A stretch of 64,000 nucleotides of DNA from JASHPR01 sp963833885 (lineage in GTDB: Bacteria > Actinomycetota > Actinomycetes > Streptosporangiales > Streptosporangiaceae), in the NCBI GenBank assembly GCA_963833885.1, contig CAWHZU010000019.1, positions 496,001-560,000 of the forward strand, written 5' to 3'. Within the stretch, counting starts at the first letter, position 1. Every line of letters begins with the position of its first letter. Shown here one piece after another: positions 48,749 to 57,830 of this stretch. The notes under the pieces were generated by a model. The model was given only the letters and a program-made list of their open reading frames with translations. It did not search any database and was not told the DNA's origin. A program made the translations under genes and the position numbers.

Positions 48749-50194
48749 TCAGTCTATGGAGGATGAACGGGCCTTGAATGCAGCCTTGCGAGCTGCCCGG
48801 GCCACCCCCGGGTCGGGGTGATGCTTGCTGAGCGCGGTCAGCAGGTCCGTGACCCCCGGGTGGTCGACGCGCCACAGGCCCGCCACGATCTCGGCCTGGC
48901 CGGCGCCGGGCACGTCGGGCAGCAGTTCGGCCACGACGTCAGCGGGGTCGGCCTCCTCGAGCAGGCCGGCGCCGAGGTCGACCAGCAGCCAGGCCCGGTC
49001 TTCCGGCCGCAGCTCGGCCTGCTCGCCGTGCTCATGCAGCCAAACCGAGGCGTGCGCGCGGAGCACCGGGTCGGCCAGCGCGGCCCGAACCTCGTCGGTG
49101 GCGGGCTCGCCGATCCGGTCGAGCACGGCGAAGGCGGCACCGCGGAGCCCCGGCGACCCGCTGCCGGCGGCCCGGATGAGCTCGGCTGCGGCCTGGGCCG
49201 GCTGCCGCAGGGCGAGCCACGAGGTGATCTCGGCCTCGCCGTCCTCCGCGTCGCAGCTGGCCAGGGTCGCCAGCAGGCCCGCGGCCCCGGACCGGCCGGC
49301 GGCGCCAAGAACCGGAACGTGCCAGCCCTGCGCTCGCAGCCTGCGGTGTACTCCCCAGACGCCGAGCGGCGACAGAGCAACGGTGAGGCCTCCGGCGGCC
49401 TCCTCCGTGCCGAGCTCAACGACGCCCAGGTCGGCCAGGATCTCCAGCACCGTGGACAGCGCCGCCGCCTGGTCCGGCGGCGCGGACCCCGGCTGGTCCC
49501 GCATGGGGGCGGCCGCGGCGGCGTACGCGTCGAACAGCCCTTCCATCCGGACCGGGCCGCCGACGGTGTACAGGGCGGTCGCAAGGCCGTCCAGGTCCTC
49601 GGCGGCGAGCACCGCCTCGAGCGCGGCCGCCCATGCGGCCAGCAGCTGCCCGGTGTCGCCCGAGGAGAGAATGTCGCCCGAGGAGAGAATGTCGCCTGAA
49701 GAGAGGACGTCGCCCGAGGAGAGGTTGCCGCCCCGGGGCTCGCCACCGCGCAGCCGCTCGGTGCGCAGCATCTGGGTGGCGATTGCGACCCGCAGCGCCG
49801 CGTCCACCTCGGCCAATGTCAGTTCGAGCTCGACCGCGGCAGCGGCGCGCTCGTCCGGGGCGATCGCGCGGCCTTCGGGGTGCCCGGCCCCGCCGGCTCC
49901 CCGCCGCTTCACCCAGCGGGCAAGGTCGCGCGCGGCGCGAAGCAGCGGCGCCACGCGCGCGGCCGCTGCGAGTTCGTCCCGTGGGGCCAGCCGGACCGGC
50001 GGCAGCCGCGGCAGCGTGCCGCCGCCATCGCCCCCGGCAGCGCGGTGCGCCGCGGTCAGCTCGCGCGCCGCCTCTGGCCCGGCTCCCCGCTTCCCTTTTT
50101 CGGGCCCGCCCCAGGACTCATGCCCCACGTCGGCGTCCTCGGCCGGCCGGCGCGGGCTTGACCTCGCACTCGGTTTCCTTCGTGTGGTGGCCAC
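48749..50194 (-). CDS. Hypothetical alpha-helical (HEAT-like) protein
   Basis: 481 residues; family not recognised. The N-terminal 60 residues are basic and disordered. The rest is Ala/Leu-rich with short amphipathic helices; segments such as AAELIRAAGSGSPGLRGAAFAVLDRIGEP and LLTALSKHHPDPGVARAARKAAFKA have HEAT-repeat character. An 18-nt repeat adds four LSSGD(I/V) units near residue 160. It lies between priA and def on the same strand, with 30-40 nt gaps, so it is probably co-transcribed with them. Confidence 0.72.
   Translation of the reverse strand: MATTRRKPSARSSPRRPAEDADVGHESWGGPEKGKRGAGPEAARELTAAHRAAGGDGGGTLPRLPPVRLAPRDELAAAARVAPLLRAARDLARWVKRRGAGGAGHPEGRAIAPDERAAAAVELELTLAEVDAALRVAIATQMLRTERLRGGEPRGGNLSSGDVLSSGDILSSGDILSSGDTGQLLAAWAAALEAVLAAEDLDGLATALYTVGGPVRMEGLFDAYAAAAAPMRDQPGSAPPDQAAALSTVLEILADLGVVELGTEEAAGGLTVALSPLGVWGVHRRLRAQGWHVPVLGAAGRSGAAGLLATLASCDAEDGEAEITSWLALRQPAQAAAELIRAAGSGSPGLRGAAFAVLDRIGEPATDEVRAALADPVLRAHASVWLHEHGEQAELRPEDRAWLLVDLGAGLLEEADPADVVAELLPDVPGAGQAEIVAGLWRVDHPGVTDLLTALSKHHPDPGVARAARKAAFKARSSSID
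49654..49725. repeat. 18-nt tandem repeat, four copies
   Basis: Four GTCGCCCGAGGAGAGAAT-type units, the first two identical, coding LSSGDI hexapeptides inside the HEAT-like gene. Confidence 0.95.
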
Positions 50195-50224
50195 CCATGC
50201 ACCTTATGGCCTCCGGAGCCGTAG

Positions 50225-52352
50225 TCAGAGCAGCTCGGCCGGGTCAAGCTGGAGTCGCACCACGCCAGAGTCCTTGCGTGCGGTGCGGATTGCCTGCGCC
50301 GCGCGCAGTGCGCACGCCAGCGCGGTGCCGCTGCGCCGGTCGACCCTGACCAGCACCCGCACCGCCGCCGCTTCGCCCTGTTCCTGGTCGGAGCGGCCGT
50401 CCGGCGCAGGAACCGGCCCGAGCACCTCGGCACCCGCCGGCAACTCGGCCCCGGCGACGACGTCCTGCACGGCGCGGCGCGGTCCGGTCAGCGCGGCCAC
50501 CCGGACCGCAGGAGGAAACCGGAGCTCACGCCGCTCCGCCAGCTCGCGCTCGGCCTGTGTCACCGGATCCCAGCGCACCAGTGCCTGGACCGGAGCGAGC
50601 GTGGACTCGGCGACGACCACGACCGAGCCGCCGTCGGCCCCGGATCCCGCCGGCCGCACCAGCGCAGCGGCGTTGAGCCAGCGGCGCAGCGCCTCCTCGG
50701 ACGCGCGCAGGCTGGCCCGGCCGAGCAGGGCCCAGCCATCGAGCAGCACCGCGGCCGCGTATCCCCCGGAGGCGCGCGGCTCTGCCCCGGGCGTCGCCAC
50801 GATGACCGCCGGCTCGCTGCCGACCTCGGCGATCACCTCGGCGCCGCCTGAGGTGCGCACGGACGCGGCAGGGAACGCCCGGCCGAGCTCCTCCGCGGTG
50901 CGCCCGGCGCCGATGACCAGCGCGCGCAGGCCGGGCTGCCCGCACTGGGCACAGCGCGGAGGCGCGGTCTTGCCGCACCAGCCGCATTGCGCGGCCGCCC
51001 CGGCGCCGGGCAGCGCCAGCGGTCCGGCGCACGCCGGGCAGCGGGCCCGCGCGCCGCAGCGCTCGCACGCGACGGACACGACGTACCCGCGACGGGGCAC
51101 CTGGAACAGCACCGGCCCGCTGGCCAGGGCCTCGCGCGCGGTGCGCAAAGCCAGGCCCGGCATGCGCGCCGAGCGAGCGGCCTCGTCTCTGGCCAGCTCC
51201 GCGTCGTCACCGGCCGCCGTGATCCGCGGCGCGCACCGGCGGACAGTGGCCCGGTCCGCGGTCAGGGCGGCCGCCCAGCCGCTGTCCACCAGCTGGGTCA
51301 CCTCGGTGGTACGCGCGAAGCCGCCGAGCAGCGCGGCGGCCTGGCTGCGGTGGGCGCGGAGCGCCAGAACCTCCCTGACGTGCGGGTACGGCGCCCGCGG
51401 CTCGGCGTGCAGGTCGTCGCCGTCGTCCCAGATCACGACCAGGCCGAGCTCGGCGACCGGGGCGAACATCGCGGACCTGGTCCCGGCCACCACGCGCACC
51501 TGGCCGCGTGCGACCGCGAGCCAGCGACGGTACCGCTTCGCCGGGCCGAGGCCAGCCGAGAGACAGACGTGCCGGCCGGCGCCGAGCACGTCGGCCAAGG
51601 CTGCGTCGACCAAGGCGAGGTCCCTGGCGTCGGGCACCACGATCAGCGCGCCCTTGCCCGCGGCGCTGGCGGTGGCGGCGGCCACCGCGATCTCCTCAGG
51701 CCAGTGCGGCCCGGGCAGAGCGGACCAGGCGGCACGCGGCGCGCGCCCGCCCGCAAGGGCGGCCAGGAAGGACCGCCCGGCGGGATACCGCGCCCAGGGT
51801 CCCGGGCCGACCGCCACTCCGCCACCCGCAGCAGCGGACCCGGCCGCGCCACCAGCCGCCACTCCCCCACCTACAGCAGCGGTCTCGGCCGCCGCAGCCA
51901 GCCGCCACTCCCCCACCTACAGCAGCCGTCTCAGCCGCCGCAGCAGCCGCCACTCCTCCGCCTACGGCAGCGGACTCGGTCGCCGCGTGCCGCGGCGGGA
52001 TCGCGAGCCGCAGCACGTCGGCCAGGGTGCCGCCGTACCGGTCGGCCACGGCCCGGGCCAGCCCGAACATCTCGGCCGTCAGCACCGGCTCGGGCGACAC
52101 CACCCGCTCGAGGAACGCGAGCCCGCCCTCGTGCTCGCTCTTGTCCACGCGCTGCAGCAGATAGCCGCCGGTCAGCCGGCCGGCGAACCTGACCCGTACC
52201 CGGCAGCCGGGCACCGCGGCCGCCGAGAGCTTCTCGGGCACCAGATAGTCGAAGGGCCGGTCCAGGTGCGGGAGGGACACGTCCACGGCCACCCGGGCGA
52301 CCGGCAGGCTCTCGGCGGCCACCTTGCCGCCCCGTGCCGCCGAACCTGCCAC
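50225..52352 (-). pseudogene. priA: Primosomal protein N' (PriA), interrupted by a one-base insertion
   Basis: Replication-restart protein. The N-terminal part from GTG 52352 is normal (VAVDVSLPHLDRPFDYLVP, RVRVRFAGRLTGGYLLQRV, VADRYGGTLADVLRLAIPPRH). The rest, read one frame away, is also normal (WARYPAGRSFLAALAGG, LGPAKRYRRWLAVARGQVRV, VAGTRSAMFAPVAELGLVVIWDDGDDLH, and Cys pairs CERCGARARCPAC, CGWCG, CAQCG). The frame changes inside a 45-nt repeat in the Ala/Gly linker: the middle copy has GGCTGGCTG where its neighbour has GGCTGCTG, an extra base at 51898-51899. A GTG at 51916 could restart the second part. Walker A is absent, as in other actinobacterial PriA. Sequencing error, slippage-prone phase variation or real loss cannot be separated here. 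Confidence 0.85.
51810..51975. repeat. 45-nt tandem repeat in priA, three copies
   Basis: Three units code an ETAAVGGGVAA-type linker. The middle copy is 46 nt long because of one extra base, which breaks the priA frame. Confidence 0.9.
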
Positions 52353-52365
52353 GGCTCTGTCCTAC

Positions 52366-52472
52366 CAGAGACCTCCGTCGCGGCGCCCCAACCTCCGCCG
52401 CCGCGTCCCAACCGAGACCTCAGCCGCCGCGTCCCAGGGACTCCGCCGCCGGGTCCCAACCGAGACCTCAGG
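52366..52472. repeat. Degenerate intergenic repeat between the epimerase gene and priA
   Basis: About three units built on CCGCCGCCGCGTCCCAACC and GAGACCTCAG fill the 135-bp gap upstream of priA. No gene and no clear promoter are seen in them. Confidence 0.7.
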
Positions 52473-52487
52473 CGCTGGAGCGTTGCG

Positions 52488-53429
52488 CTAGGCGGTGAAC
52501 ACGGAGTCGGTGAACCACTGCCAGGTGCGGCGGATGCCGTCCTCGCGGTCGATGCTCGGCGCATAGCCGAGCATCTTGCTGGCCAGGTCGTAGGAGGCGA
52601 AGTTGCGTTCCACCTCGCCGGTTCGCGCGGGCCGGTACTCGACCAGATGATCCGGCGCCCCGGCGGCGTCGCGGCACAGGTCGGCCAGCTGCGTCGCGGT
52701 GGTTTCGACACCCGACGCGACGTGCAGCACGGTGCCGCCTGGGACGTCGCTGTCCAGCGCCAGCCCGATCGCGCGGGCGATGTCGTCCACGTGCGTGTAG
52801 TCACGCGACGCCGAGCCGTCGCCGTAGATCACCATCGGTTCGCCATCGCGGATCGCCCAGAAGAACTTGTTGAGGACTCCCGACTTCTTCTCGCTCCATG
52901 GGCCGTAGACGTTCGCGAACCTCAGAGCGATCGTGCGCAGCCCGTAGGACGTGGCGAACGCGTGAGCGTAGCCCTCGCCAGCCAGCTTGCTCGCCCCGTA
53001 CGGCGAGATCGGCTTCGGCAGCGAGGACTCATCGACCGGGGGCGTCGCGTTCCCGATCAGCGCGCCACCGGTCGAGGCCTGCACCGTCCGCTCCACGCCG
53101 GCCCGCCGGGCGGCGTCAAGCACCTGGAACGTGCCCAGCACGTTCACGTCGAAGTTCGCCGCAGGGTCGGTGATCGACATGATGACCGAGCCGGCCGCGG
53201 CGAGGTGCACGACGGCGTCGATGCCCGCAAGCGCGGCGTCGAGGGCGTCCGCGTCACGGATGTCCCCCTCGACCAACTCGGCGTCTACCCCGGCCAGGTG
53301 AGCGGGGTCGCCGGTCGAGTAGTCGTCGAACACGCGAACCCGCTGCCCCGCCGCGACAAGCTGGCGGACCAGCGTTGCGCCGACGAACCCGGCGCCGCCG
53401 GTCACCAGGATCCGGCGTTCCTGCTCCAC
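52488..53429 (-). CDS. NAD-dependent nucleotide-sugar epimerase/dehydratase
   Basis: 313-residue extended SDR of the UDP-glucose 4-epimerase type. NAD motif ILVTGGAGFVGATLVRQL, DAVVHLAA, a Ser in VQASTGGALIG, the catalytic YGASK in SPYGASKLAGEGY, and the sugar-binding segment ALRFANVYGPW. GTG 53429 has AGGAGGA upstream and starts 2 nt after the membrane-protein stop. It may act in cell-surface polysaccharide synthesis; substrate not determined. Confidence 0.92.
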   Translation of the reverse strand: MEQERRILVTGGAGFVGATLVRQLVAAGQRVRVFDDYSTGDPAHLAGVDAELVEGDIRDADALDAALAGIDAVVHLAAAGSVIMSITDPAANFDVNVLGTFQVLDAARRAGVERTVQASTGGALIGNATPPVDESSLPKPISPYGASKLAGEGYAHAFATSYGLRTIALRFANVYGPWSEKKSGVLNKFFWAIRDGEPMVIYGDGSASRDYTHVDDIARAIGLALDSDVPGGTVLHVASGVETTATQLADLCRDAAGAPDHLVEYRPARTGEVERNFASYDLASKMLGYAPSIDREDGIRRTWQWFTDSVFTA

Positions 53430-53431
53430 GG

Positions 53432-53932
53432 CTAGTCCTCCTGTCCTGCGATCACGGCGTGGCGGCCCACGGCGCGCTTCCGGCCCGGCGGCCGCACCGG
53501 GGCGACCCGGGTCAGCAGGGTATAGGTCACCACGGCGATGGCCAGGTGCATCACCATGAGCACCGCCACCGCCCTGGGCGGCGCGCCCAGATGCAGGATG
53601 TACACGTCGGGCAGCCACAGCGCGAGCGTGACCAGGACGGCCATGCGCAGGAACAGCCACCGCGGCGCCGACGTGATCCTGGTGGTGACCGGCCACGCGG
53701 CGCTCGCGATCAGCACGCCGATCACGGTCAGCTTGCCGTAGTCGGAGAACTGGAAGTGCACGTACCCCCTGGTGCTGGGGAAGATGGCGGTACCGGCCGC
53801 GACCGCAGTCGCGTCAGCGGCGAGAGAGCCAGCGATCGAAGCGGCCGTGGCGAGCAGGACCCGCCACGCACTCGGCTGCTCGTGCTGCGGCGCGAAGTCC
53901 AGGCGGACGATCCGGGCGGCCCGGCCGAGCAT
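53432..53932 (-). CDS. Four-helix membrane protein
   Basis: 166 residues; family not named (resembles small actinobacterial DUF6069-like proteins). Hydrophobic segments at about 24-46, 67-84, 93-112 and 120-140, with a short extracytoplasmic loop after the first helix (IFPSTRGYVHFQFSDY) and a basic C-terminus. Its ATG directly abuts the metK stop and its own stop is 2 nt before the epimerase start, so it is translated in the metK operon. Function unknown. Confidence 0.75.
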   Translation of the reverse strand: MLGRAARIVRLDFAPQHEQPSAWRVLLATAASIAGSLAADATAVAAGTAIFPSTRGYVHFQFSDYGKLTVIGVLIASAAWPVTTRITSAPRWLFLRMAVLVTLALWLPDVYILHLGAPPRAVAVLMVMHLAIAVVTYTLLTRVAPVRPPGRKRAVGRHAVIAGQED

Positions 53933-55126
53933 CTACAGGCCCGCCGCCGTCCGCAGCGCCTCGGTCCGGTCCGTGCGCTCCCAGGAGAAGTTGGGCTCCT
54001 CGCGGCCGAAGTGGCCGTAGGCAGCGGTCTGCGAGTAGATCGGGCGGAGCAGGTCAAGGTCCCTGATGATCGCGGCCGGCCGCAGGTCGAACACTTCGAG
54101 CACCGCGTCCTGGATCCGCTCAACCGGGACCTGCTCGGTGCCGAAGCACTCCACGAACAGGCCGACCGGCTTCGCCTTGCCGATCGCGTAGGCGACCTGG
54201 GTCTCGCAGCGGTCGGCCAGGCCGGCGGCGACGACGTTCTTGGCCACCCAGCGCATCGCGTACGCGGCGCTGCGGTCCACCTTCGACGGGTCCTTGCCGG
54301 AGAAGGCGCCGCCGCCGTGCCTCGCCATGCCGCCGTAGGTGTCGATGATGATCTTGCGGCCGGTCAGCCCGGCGTCGCCCATCGGGCCGCCGATCTCGAA
54401 CCGGCCGGTCGGGTTCACCAGCAGCCGGTAGCCGTCGGTGTCGATATCAACGCCGGCCAGGACCGGCTGGACCACGTGCTCGCGGATGTCCGGGGTGAGC
54501 AGTTCCTTCAGGTCGATCGCTGCCGCATGCTGGCTGGAGACCACGACCGTATCCAGGCGCACCGGCATGCCGTCCGCGTACTCGATCGTGACCTGGGTCT
54601 TGCCGTCCGGCCTCAGGTAGGGCACGTCACCACTGCGCCGGACGTCGGTGAGCCGCCGGGCCAGCCGGTGCGCGAGCATGATCGGCAGCGGCATCAGCTC
54701 TGGGGTCTCCCGGCAGGCATAGCCGAACATCAGGCCCTGGTCACCGGCGCCCTGCCGGTCGAGCTCGTCGGCGCCCTCGCCCTCGCGATGCTCGAACGCC
54801 TCCAGCACGCCCTGTGCGATGTCTGGTGACTGCGAGCCGATGGACACCGACACGCCGCAGGACCTGCCGTCATAACCCTTGGCCGAGGAGTCGTAGCCGA
54901 TCTCCAGGATCTTCTCCCTGATCACGTCCGGGATGTCCACGTAGGTCTCCGTGGTCACCTCTCCCGCGACGTGCACCTGGCCCGTGGTGATCATGGTCTC
55001 GACGGCGACATGGCTCGTCGGGTCACCCTTGAGCATCCCGTCCAGGATGGCATCGCTGATCTGGTCGGCCATCTTGTCCGGATGACCCTCTGTGACCGAC
55101 TCGGAAGTAAACAGACGACGAGCCAC
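53933..55126 (-). CDS. metK: S-adenosylmethionine synthetase
   Basis: Makes SAM from methionine and ATP. 397 residues with SVTEGHPDKMADQISDA, the GAGDQGLMFGYA hexapeptide region, and the glycine-rich GGGAFSGKDPSKVDRSAAY loop. Lys and Asp metal/ATP ligands are all in place. GTG start at 55126. The 76-nt gap from coaBC is too short for a SAM riboswitch and none was seen. Confidence 0.97.
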   Translation of the reverse strand: MARRLFTSESVTEGHPDKMADQISDAILDGMLKGDPTSHVAVETMITTGQVHVAGEVTTETYVDIPDVIREKILEIGYDSSAKGYDGRSCGVSVSIGSQSPDIAQGVLEAFEHREGEGADELDRQGAGDQGLMFGYACRETPELMPLPIMLAHRLARRLTDVRRSGDVPYLRPDGKTQVTIEYADGMPVRLDTVVVSSQHAAAIDLKELLTPDIREHVVQPVLAGVDIDTDGYRLLVNPTGRFEIGGPMGDAGLTGRKIIIDTYGGMARHGGGAFSGKDPSKVDRSAAYAMRWVAKNVVAAGLADRCETQVAYAIGKAKPVGLFVECFGTEQVPVERIQDAVLEVFDLRPAAIIRDLDLLRPIYSQTAAYGHFGREEPNFSWERTDRTEALRTAAGL

Positions 55127-55202
55127 CTGACATCCTTTTCGTTCAAGAGTTTTAAGCGACGAGGTATCGCCGCAGTGTAGCCGGGCATTGAGGTTGGCGG
55201 GG

Positions 55203-56405
55203 CTAGTCGAGCCTGCTGGCCACTAGATCCCAAATGACCTCGGCCAGCACTTCCTTGGGCCCGCGCGGGACCCGCGTCTCCCCGCCGCCGGCTGCGAGCA
55301 CTACGGCCTCGTTGTCGCTGGTCCCGAACGCCAGGCCACCGCCGACCTGGTTCACAACCAGCAGGTCGCATCCCTTGGCGGCGAGCTTCGCCCGGCCATT
55401 GGTGAGCACGTTCCCGGTCTCGGCGCCGAACCCGACGATCACCTGGCCCGGCCGCGTCCGGTTGCTGGACAGCTCGCGCAGGATGTCGGGGTTCTGCACC
55501 AGGCGAAGCGGCGGCGGGCCCGCGTCGGACTTCTTGATCTTCGAGTCGCTGCGAGTCTCCGGCCGGTAGTCGGCGACGGCCGCGGCCATGACCACCGCGT
55601 CCGCCTCGGCCGCCGCGGCGATCACCACCTCCCGCATCTCGCGGGCCGAGGTGACGCGCACGAGCTGGGCGCCCGCCGGATCGTCCAGGGCCACGTTCGC
55701 CGCCACCAGCGTGACCTTCGCGCCGCGCGCGGCGGCCGCCCGCGCGATCGCGTAGCCCTGCCGGCCGGACGACCAGTTGCCGATGAACCGGACCGGGTCG
55801 AGCTCCTCCCTGGTGCCGCCCGCCGAGACCAGCACCCGCCGGCCGCTGAGGTCGGCCGCCAGGCCCTCGGCTCCGCGGGCCAGCACACGCACAGCGACCC
55901 CGAAGAGCTCGGCGGGTTCGGGCAGCCGCCCCGGGCCGGTGTCGGCGCCGGTCAGCCGCCCGGTAGCCGGATCGAGCACGATCGCGCCCCGTTCCCGCAA
56001 CGTGGCAACGTTCGCCTGCGTGGCCGGGTGCTGCCACATCTCGGTGTGCATGGCGGGGGCGAACATGACCGGGCAGCGCGCGGTCAGCAGGACCGCGGTC
56101 AGCAGGTCATCGGACCGGCCCGCCGCCGCCCGCGCCAGCAGGTCGGCCGTGGCCGGAGCGACAAAGACCAGGTCGGCCGTCTGGCCGAGCCGAACATGCG
56201 GGACATTATGTACATCGTCCCAGACGCCGGACGAAACGGGCTCCCCGGACAGCGCCGCCCAGGTCGCCTCGCCGACGAAACGCAGCGCGTCTGGCGTTGG
56301 CACAACCCTGACCTGATGTCCCGCCTCAGTGAGCAGCCGCAGCAGCTCGCAGGACTTGTACGCGGCGATGCCCGCGCCTACCCCAAGGATGACGCGCACA
56401 GGCAC
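55203..56405 (-). CDS. coaBC: Bifunctional phosphopantothenoylcysteine decarboxylase/synthetase
   Basis: Joins and decarboxylates phosphopantothenate and cysteine in CoA synthesis. 400 residues: CoaC flavoprotein half (GVGAGIAAYKSCELLRLL, ADLVFVAPATADLLAR, APAMHTEMWQHPAT) and CoaB half (VLVSAGGTREELDPVRFIGN, SSGRQGYAIARAAAARGA, AAAVADYRPE, the SKIKK lysine and VGFGAETGN). ATG 56405, 25 nt after rpoZ. CoaC and CoaB motifs intact. Confidence 0.96.
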   Translation of the reverse strand: MPVRVILGVGAGIAAYKSCELLRLLTEAGHQVRVVPTPDALRFVGEATWAALSGEPVSSGVWDDVHNVPHVRLGQTADLVFVAPATADLLARAAAGRSDDLLTAVLLTARCPVMFAPAMHTEMWQHPATQANVATLRERGAIVLDPATGRLTGADTGPGRLPEPAELFGVAVRVLARGAEGLAADLSGRRVLVSAGGTREELDPVRFIGNWSSGRQGYAIARAAAARGAKVTLVAANVALDDPAGAQLVRVTSAREMREVVIAAAAEADAVVMAAAVADYRPETRSDSKIKKSDAGPPPLRLVQNPDILRELSSNRTRPGQVIVGFGAETGNVLTNGRAKLAAKGCDLLVVNQVGGGLAFGTSDNEAVVLAAGGGETRVPRGPKEVLAEVIWDLVASRLD

Positions 56406-56430
56406 CTGCCCTGGCCGGACGGCTCAGCCG

Positions 56431-56697
56431 TCAGGCCTCCGCCGGCGCTTCCTCCGCGCTGACCAGCCCCTCGCTGATCTCGCGCAGCGCGATCGACAGC
56501 GGCTTCTCCTGGACGCGGGTCTCAACAAGCGGGCCAACATACTCCAGCAGACCTTCGCTGAGCTGGGCGTAGTAGGCGTTGATCTGCCTTGCCCGCTTGG
56601 ACGCCATGATGACGAGGCCGTACTTGCTGTCCACCACATCGAGGAGATCGTCGATGGGTGGGTTGATGATGCCTTCCCCGGCCGGAGTCCCTGCCAC
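56431..56697 (-). CDS. rpoZ: RNA polymerase omega subunit
   Basis: 88 residues. The omega core is clear: INPPIDDLLDVVDSKYGLVIMASKRARQIN and YVGPLVETRVQEKPLSIALREISEG. It promotes beta' folding and assembly of RNA polymerase. GTG 56697. It usually follows gmk in actinobacteria; here gmk is missing and a 197-nt gap separates it from mihF. Confidence 0.95.
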   Translation of the reverse strand: MAGTPAGEGIINPPIDDLLDVVDSKYGLVIMASKRARQINAYYAQLSEGLLEYVGPLVETRVQEKPLSIALREISEGLVSAEEAPAEA

Positions 56698-56825
56698 CTT
56701 GTGCCTTTCCCGTATTAAGAGAGCAACTAGCTACTTCCGCTGCCTGCTGGCCACTTGCAGCCGGTCACCAGGCTACCAGGTGACGCACAGAGGCCGGGGC
56801 GTCGCCGAAGCTTGGCTACGGCGAC

Positions 56826-56859
56826 CCCACGTGCGTGGGCGGATCGGCCACCGATCCGC
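56826..56859 (-). terminator. Tandem hairpins after mihF
   Basis: GCGGATCGG (56839-56847)/CCGATCCGC (56851-56859) forms a 9-bp stem, directly followed by CCCACG (56826-56831)/CGTGGG (56834-56839). Located 36 nt past the mihF stop, they probably end its transcript, with rpoZ using its own promoter. Confidence 0.6.
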
Positions 56860-56894
56860 GGACCCCGCCCCGCCCCTGCAGCGGCCCGCGTCGG

Positions 56895-57218
56895 TCAGAT
56901 CTCGCCGCCGCGGAACTCGTGCTCCAATGCGGTCCGCTGGTTCGCGCCGAGGCCGCGGACCCGCCGCGACTCGGCGATGCCGAGCTTCTCCATGATCTGC
57001 TTGGCGCGGACCTTGCCAACGCCCGGCATCGACTCCAGCAGGGCTGAGACTTTCATCTTTCCGACGACATCGTCGGTCTGGCCCTCCTTGAGGACCTGCG
57101 GCAGGGTCGTTGAACCCTTCTTCAGCCGATTTTTTACCTCCGCGCGCTCTTTACGCGCCTTGGCGGCCTTCTCTAGGGCCGCCGCCCGCTGTTCGGGGGT
57201 AAGGGGAGGAAGAGCCAC
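56895..57218 (-). CDS. mihF: Integration host factor, actinobacterial type
   Basis: 107-residue nucleoid-associated DNA-binding protein. ALPPLTPEQRAAALEKAAKARKERAEVKNRLKKG is the basic helical N-terminus, and SALLESMPGVGKVRAKQIMEKLGIAESRRVRGLG the helix-two turns-helix DNA-binding part. GTG 57218 has GAGGTG upstream. Sits in the conserved pyrF-mihF-(gmk)-rpoZ order. Confidence 0.95.
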   Translation of the reverse strand: MALPPLTPEQRAAALEKAAKARKERAEVKNRLKKGSTTLPQVLKEGQTDDVVGKMKVSALLESMPGVGKVRAKQIMEKLGIAESRRVRGLGANQRTALEHEFRGGEI

Positions 57219-57830
57219 TCGTGGTCACCTCGGGTTTCGTATCGAAAAACTCACTCCGCGTGGGAAAACTAGCGAGTTCAGCCCGTCAGGGCAACGTGAA
57301 CCCCCGTTTGTGGCGTCACAAATTAACCATTACTACTAACCGAACATATCTGGGTACTCAGTGTAGCGAAACTGCGCCTGGGATTTCATGATCGCTGACG
57401 TCAGGAGCATGCGACCGATTGCGGCCAAAACCGCCGCCAGCGGCCTTCGAGGGGCCGTCCGCTCGAACGGAAAATGCATCTGCAAGTGCAAATCATGCGC
57501 GACAGCACCAAGCAAGAAGGCCCAACTTAACGTAGCCGGAACGCGCCCGGCCGGCGCGTAGCGCGAACGGCATAGGCGGGCGCGGCGGGAACGGTATGGG
57601 CTAGTACATAGTCCAAAGGCATGGCTGACACATAGCCCAAACGCATGGCTGACATAGCCCAAACGCATCGTCGGCAACATAGCCCGAACGCATCGCGAGC
57701 ACATACCGCCAACGCGCGCCGACAGATACCCGAACGCGTCGCGGGCTGATACTCCCGATGCCGGCCGACACATACCCGAACGCATCGCGAGCGGCCGGCC
57801 GCGATAAACACGCCTCGGCGGGCGCCGGGC
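57219..57830. other. 612-bp intergenic region between mihF and pyrF
   Basis: No convincing gene. The first 300 bp next to mihF are unusually AT-rich for this genome and probably hold its promoter. The part next to pyrF contains the 22-25-bp repeat array described separately. A minus-strand frame at 57336-57785 is repeat-derived and not accepted. Confidence 0.6.
57606..57792. repeat. Degenerate 21-25-bp tandem array, eight copies
   Basis: Eight adjacent units of the type ACATAGCCCAAACGCAT plus 5-8 variable bases, starting at 57606, 57630, 57652, 57677, 57701, 57724, 57749 and 57770. The left half of each unit is conserved, the right half drifts. There are no unique spacers. They lie between pyrF and mihF. 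Confidence 0.85.

Noticed and set aside
48825..53435. A 1536-codon plus-strand open frame across def-side genes, priA and the epimerase gene
   Set aside because: It is antisense to several well-recognised genes; the predicted protein is Ser/Arg/Pro/Ala low complexity. Such long shadows are expected at this GC content.
55127..55202. SAM riboswitch before metK
   Set aside because: Only 76 nt are available and no SAM aptamer motifs are present.
57336..57785. A 149-codon minus-strand frame in the pyrF-mihF gap
   Set aside because: Its N-terminal half is the translation of the degenerate repeat array, it has no ribosome site, and the codon use is unlike neighbours.
57606..57792. CRISPR array
   Set aside because: Units are directly adjacent without unique spacers, and the repeats are degenerate; no cas genes.
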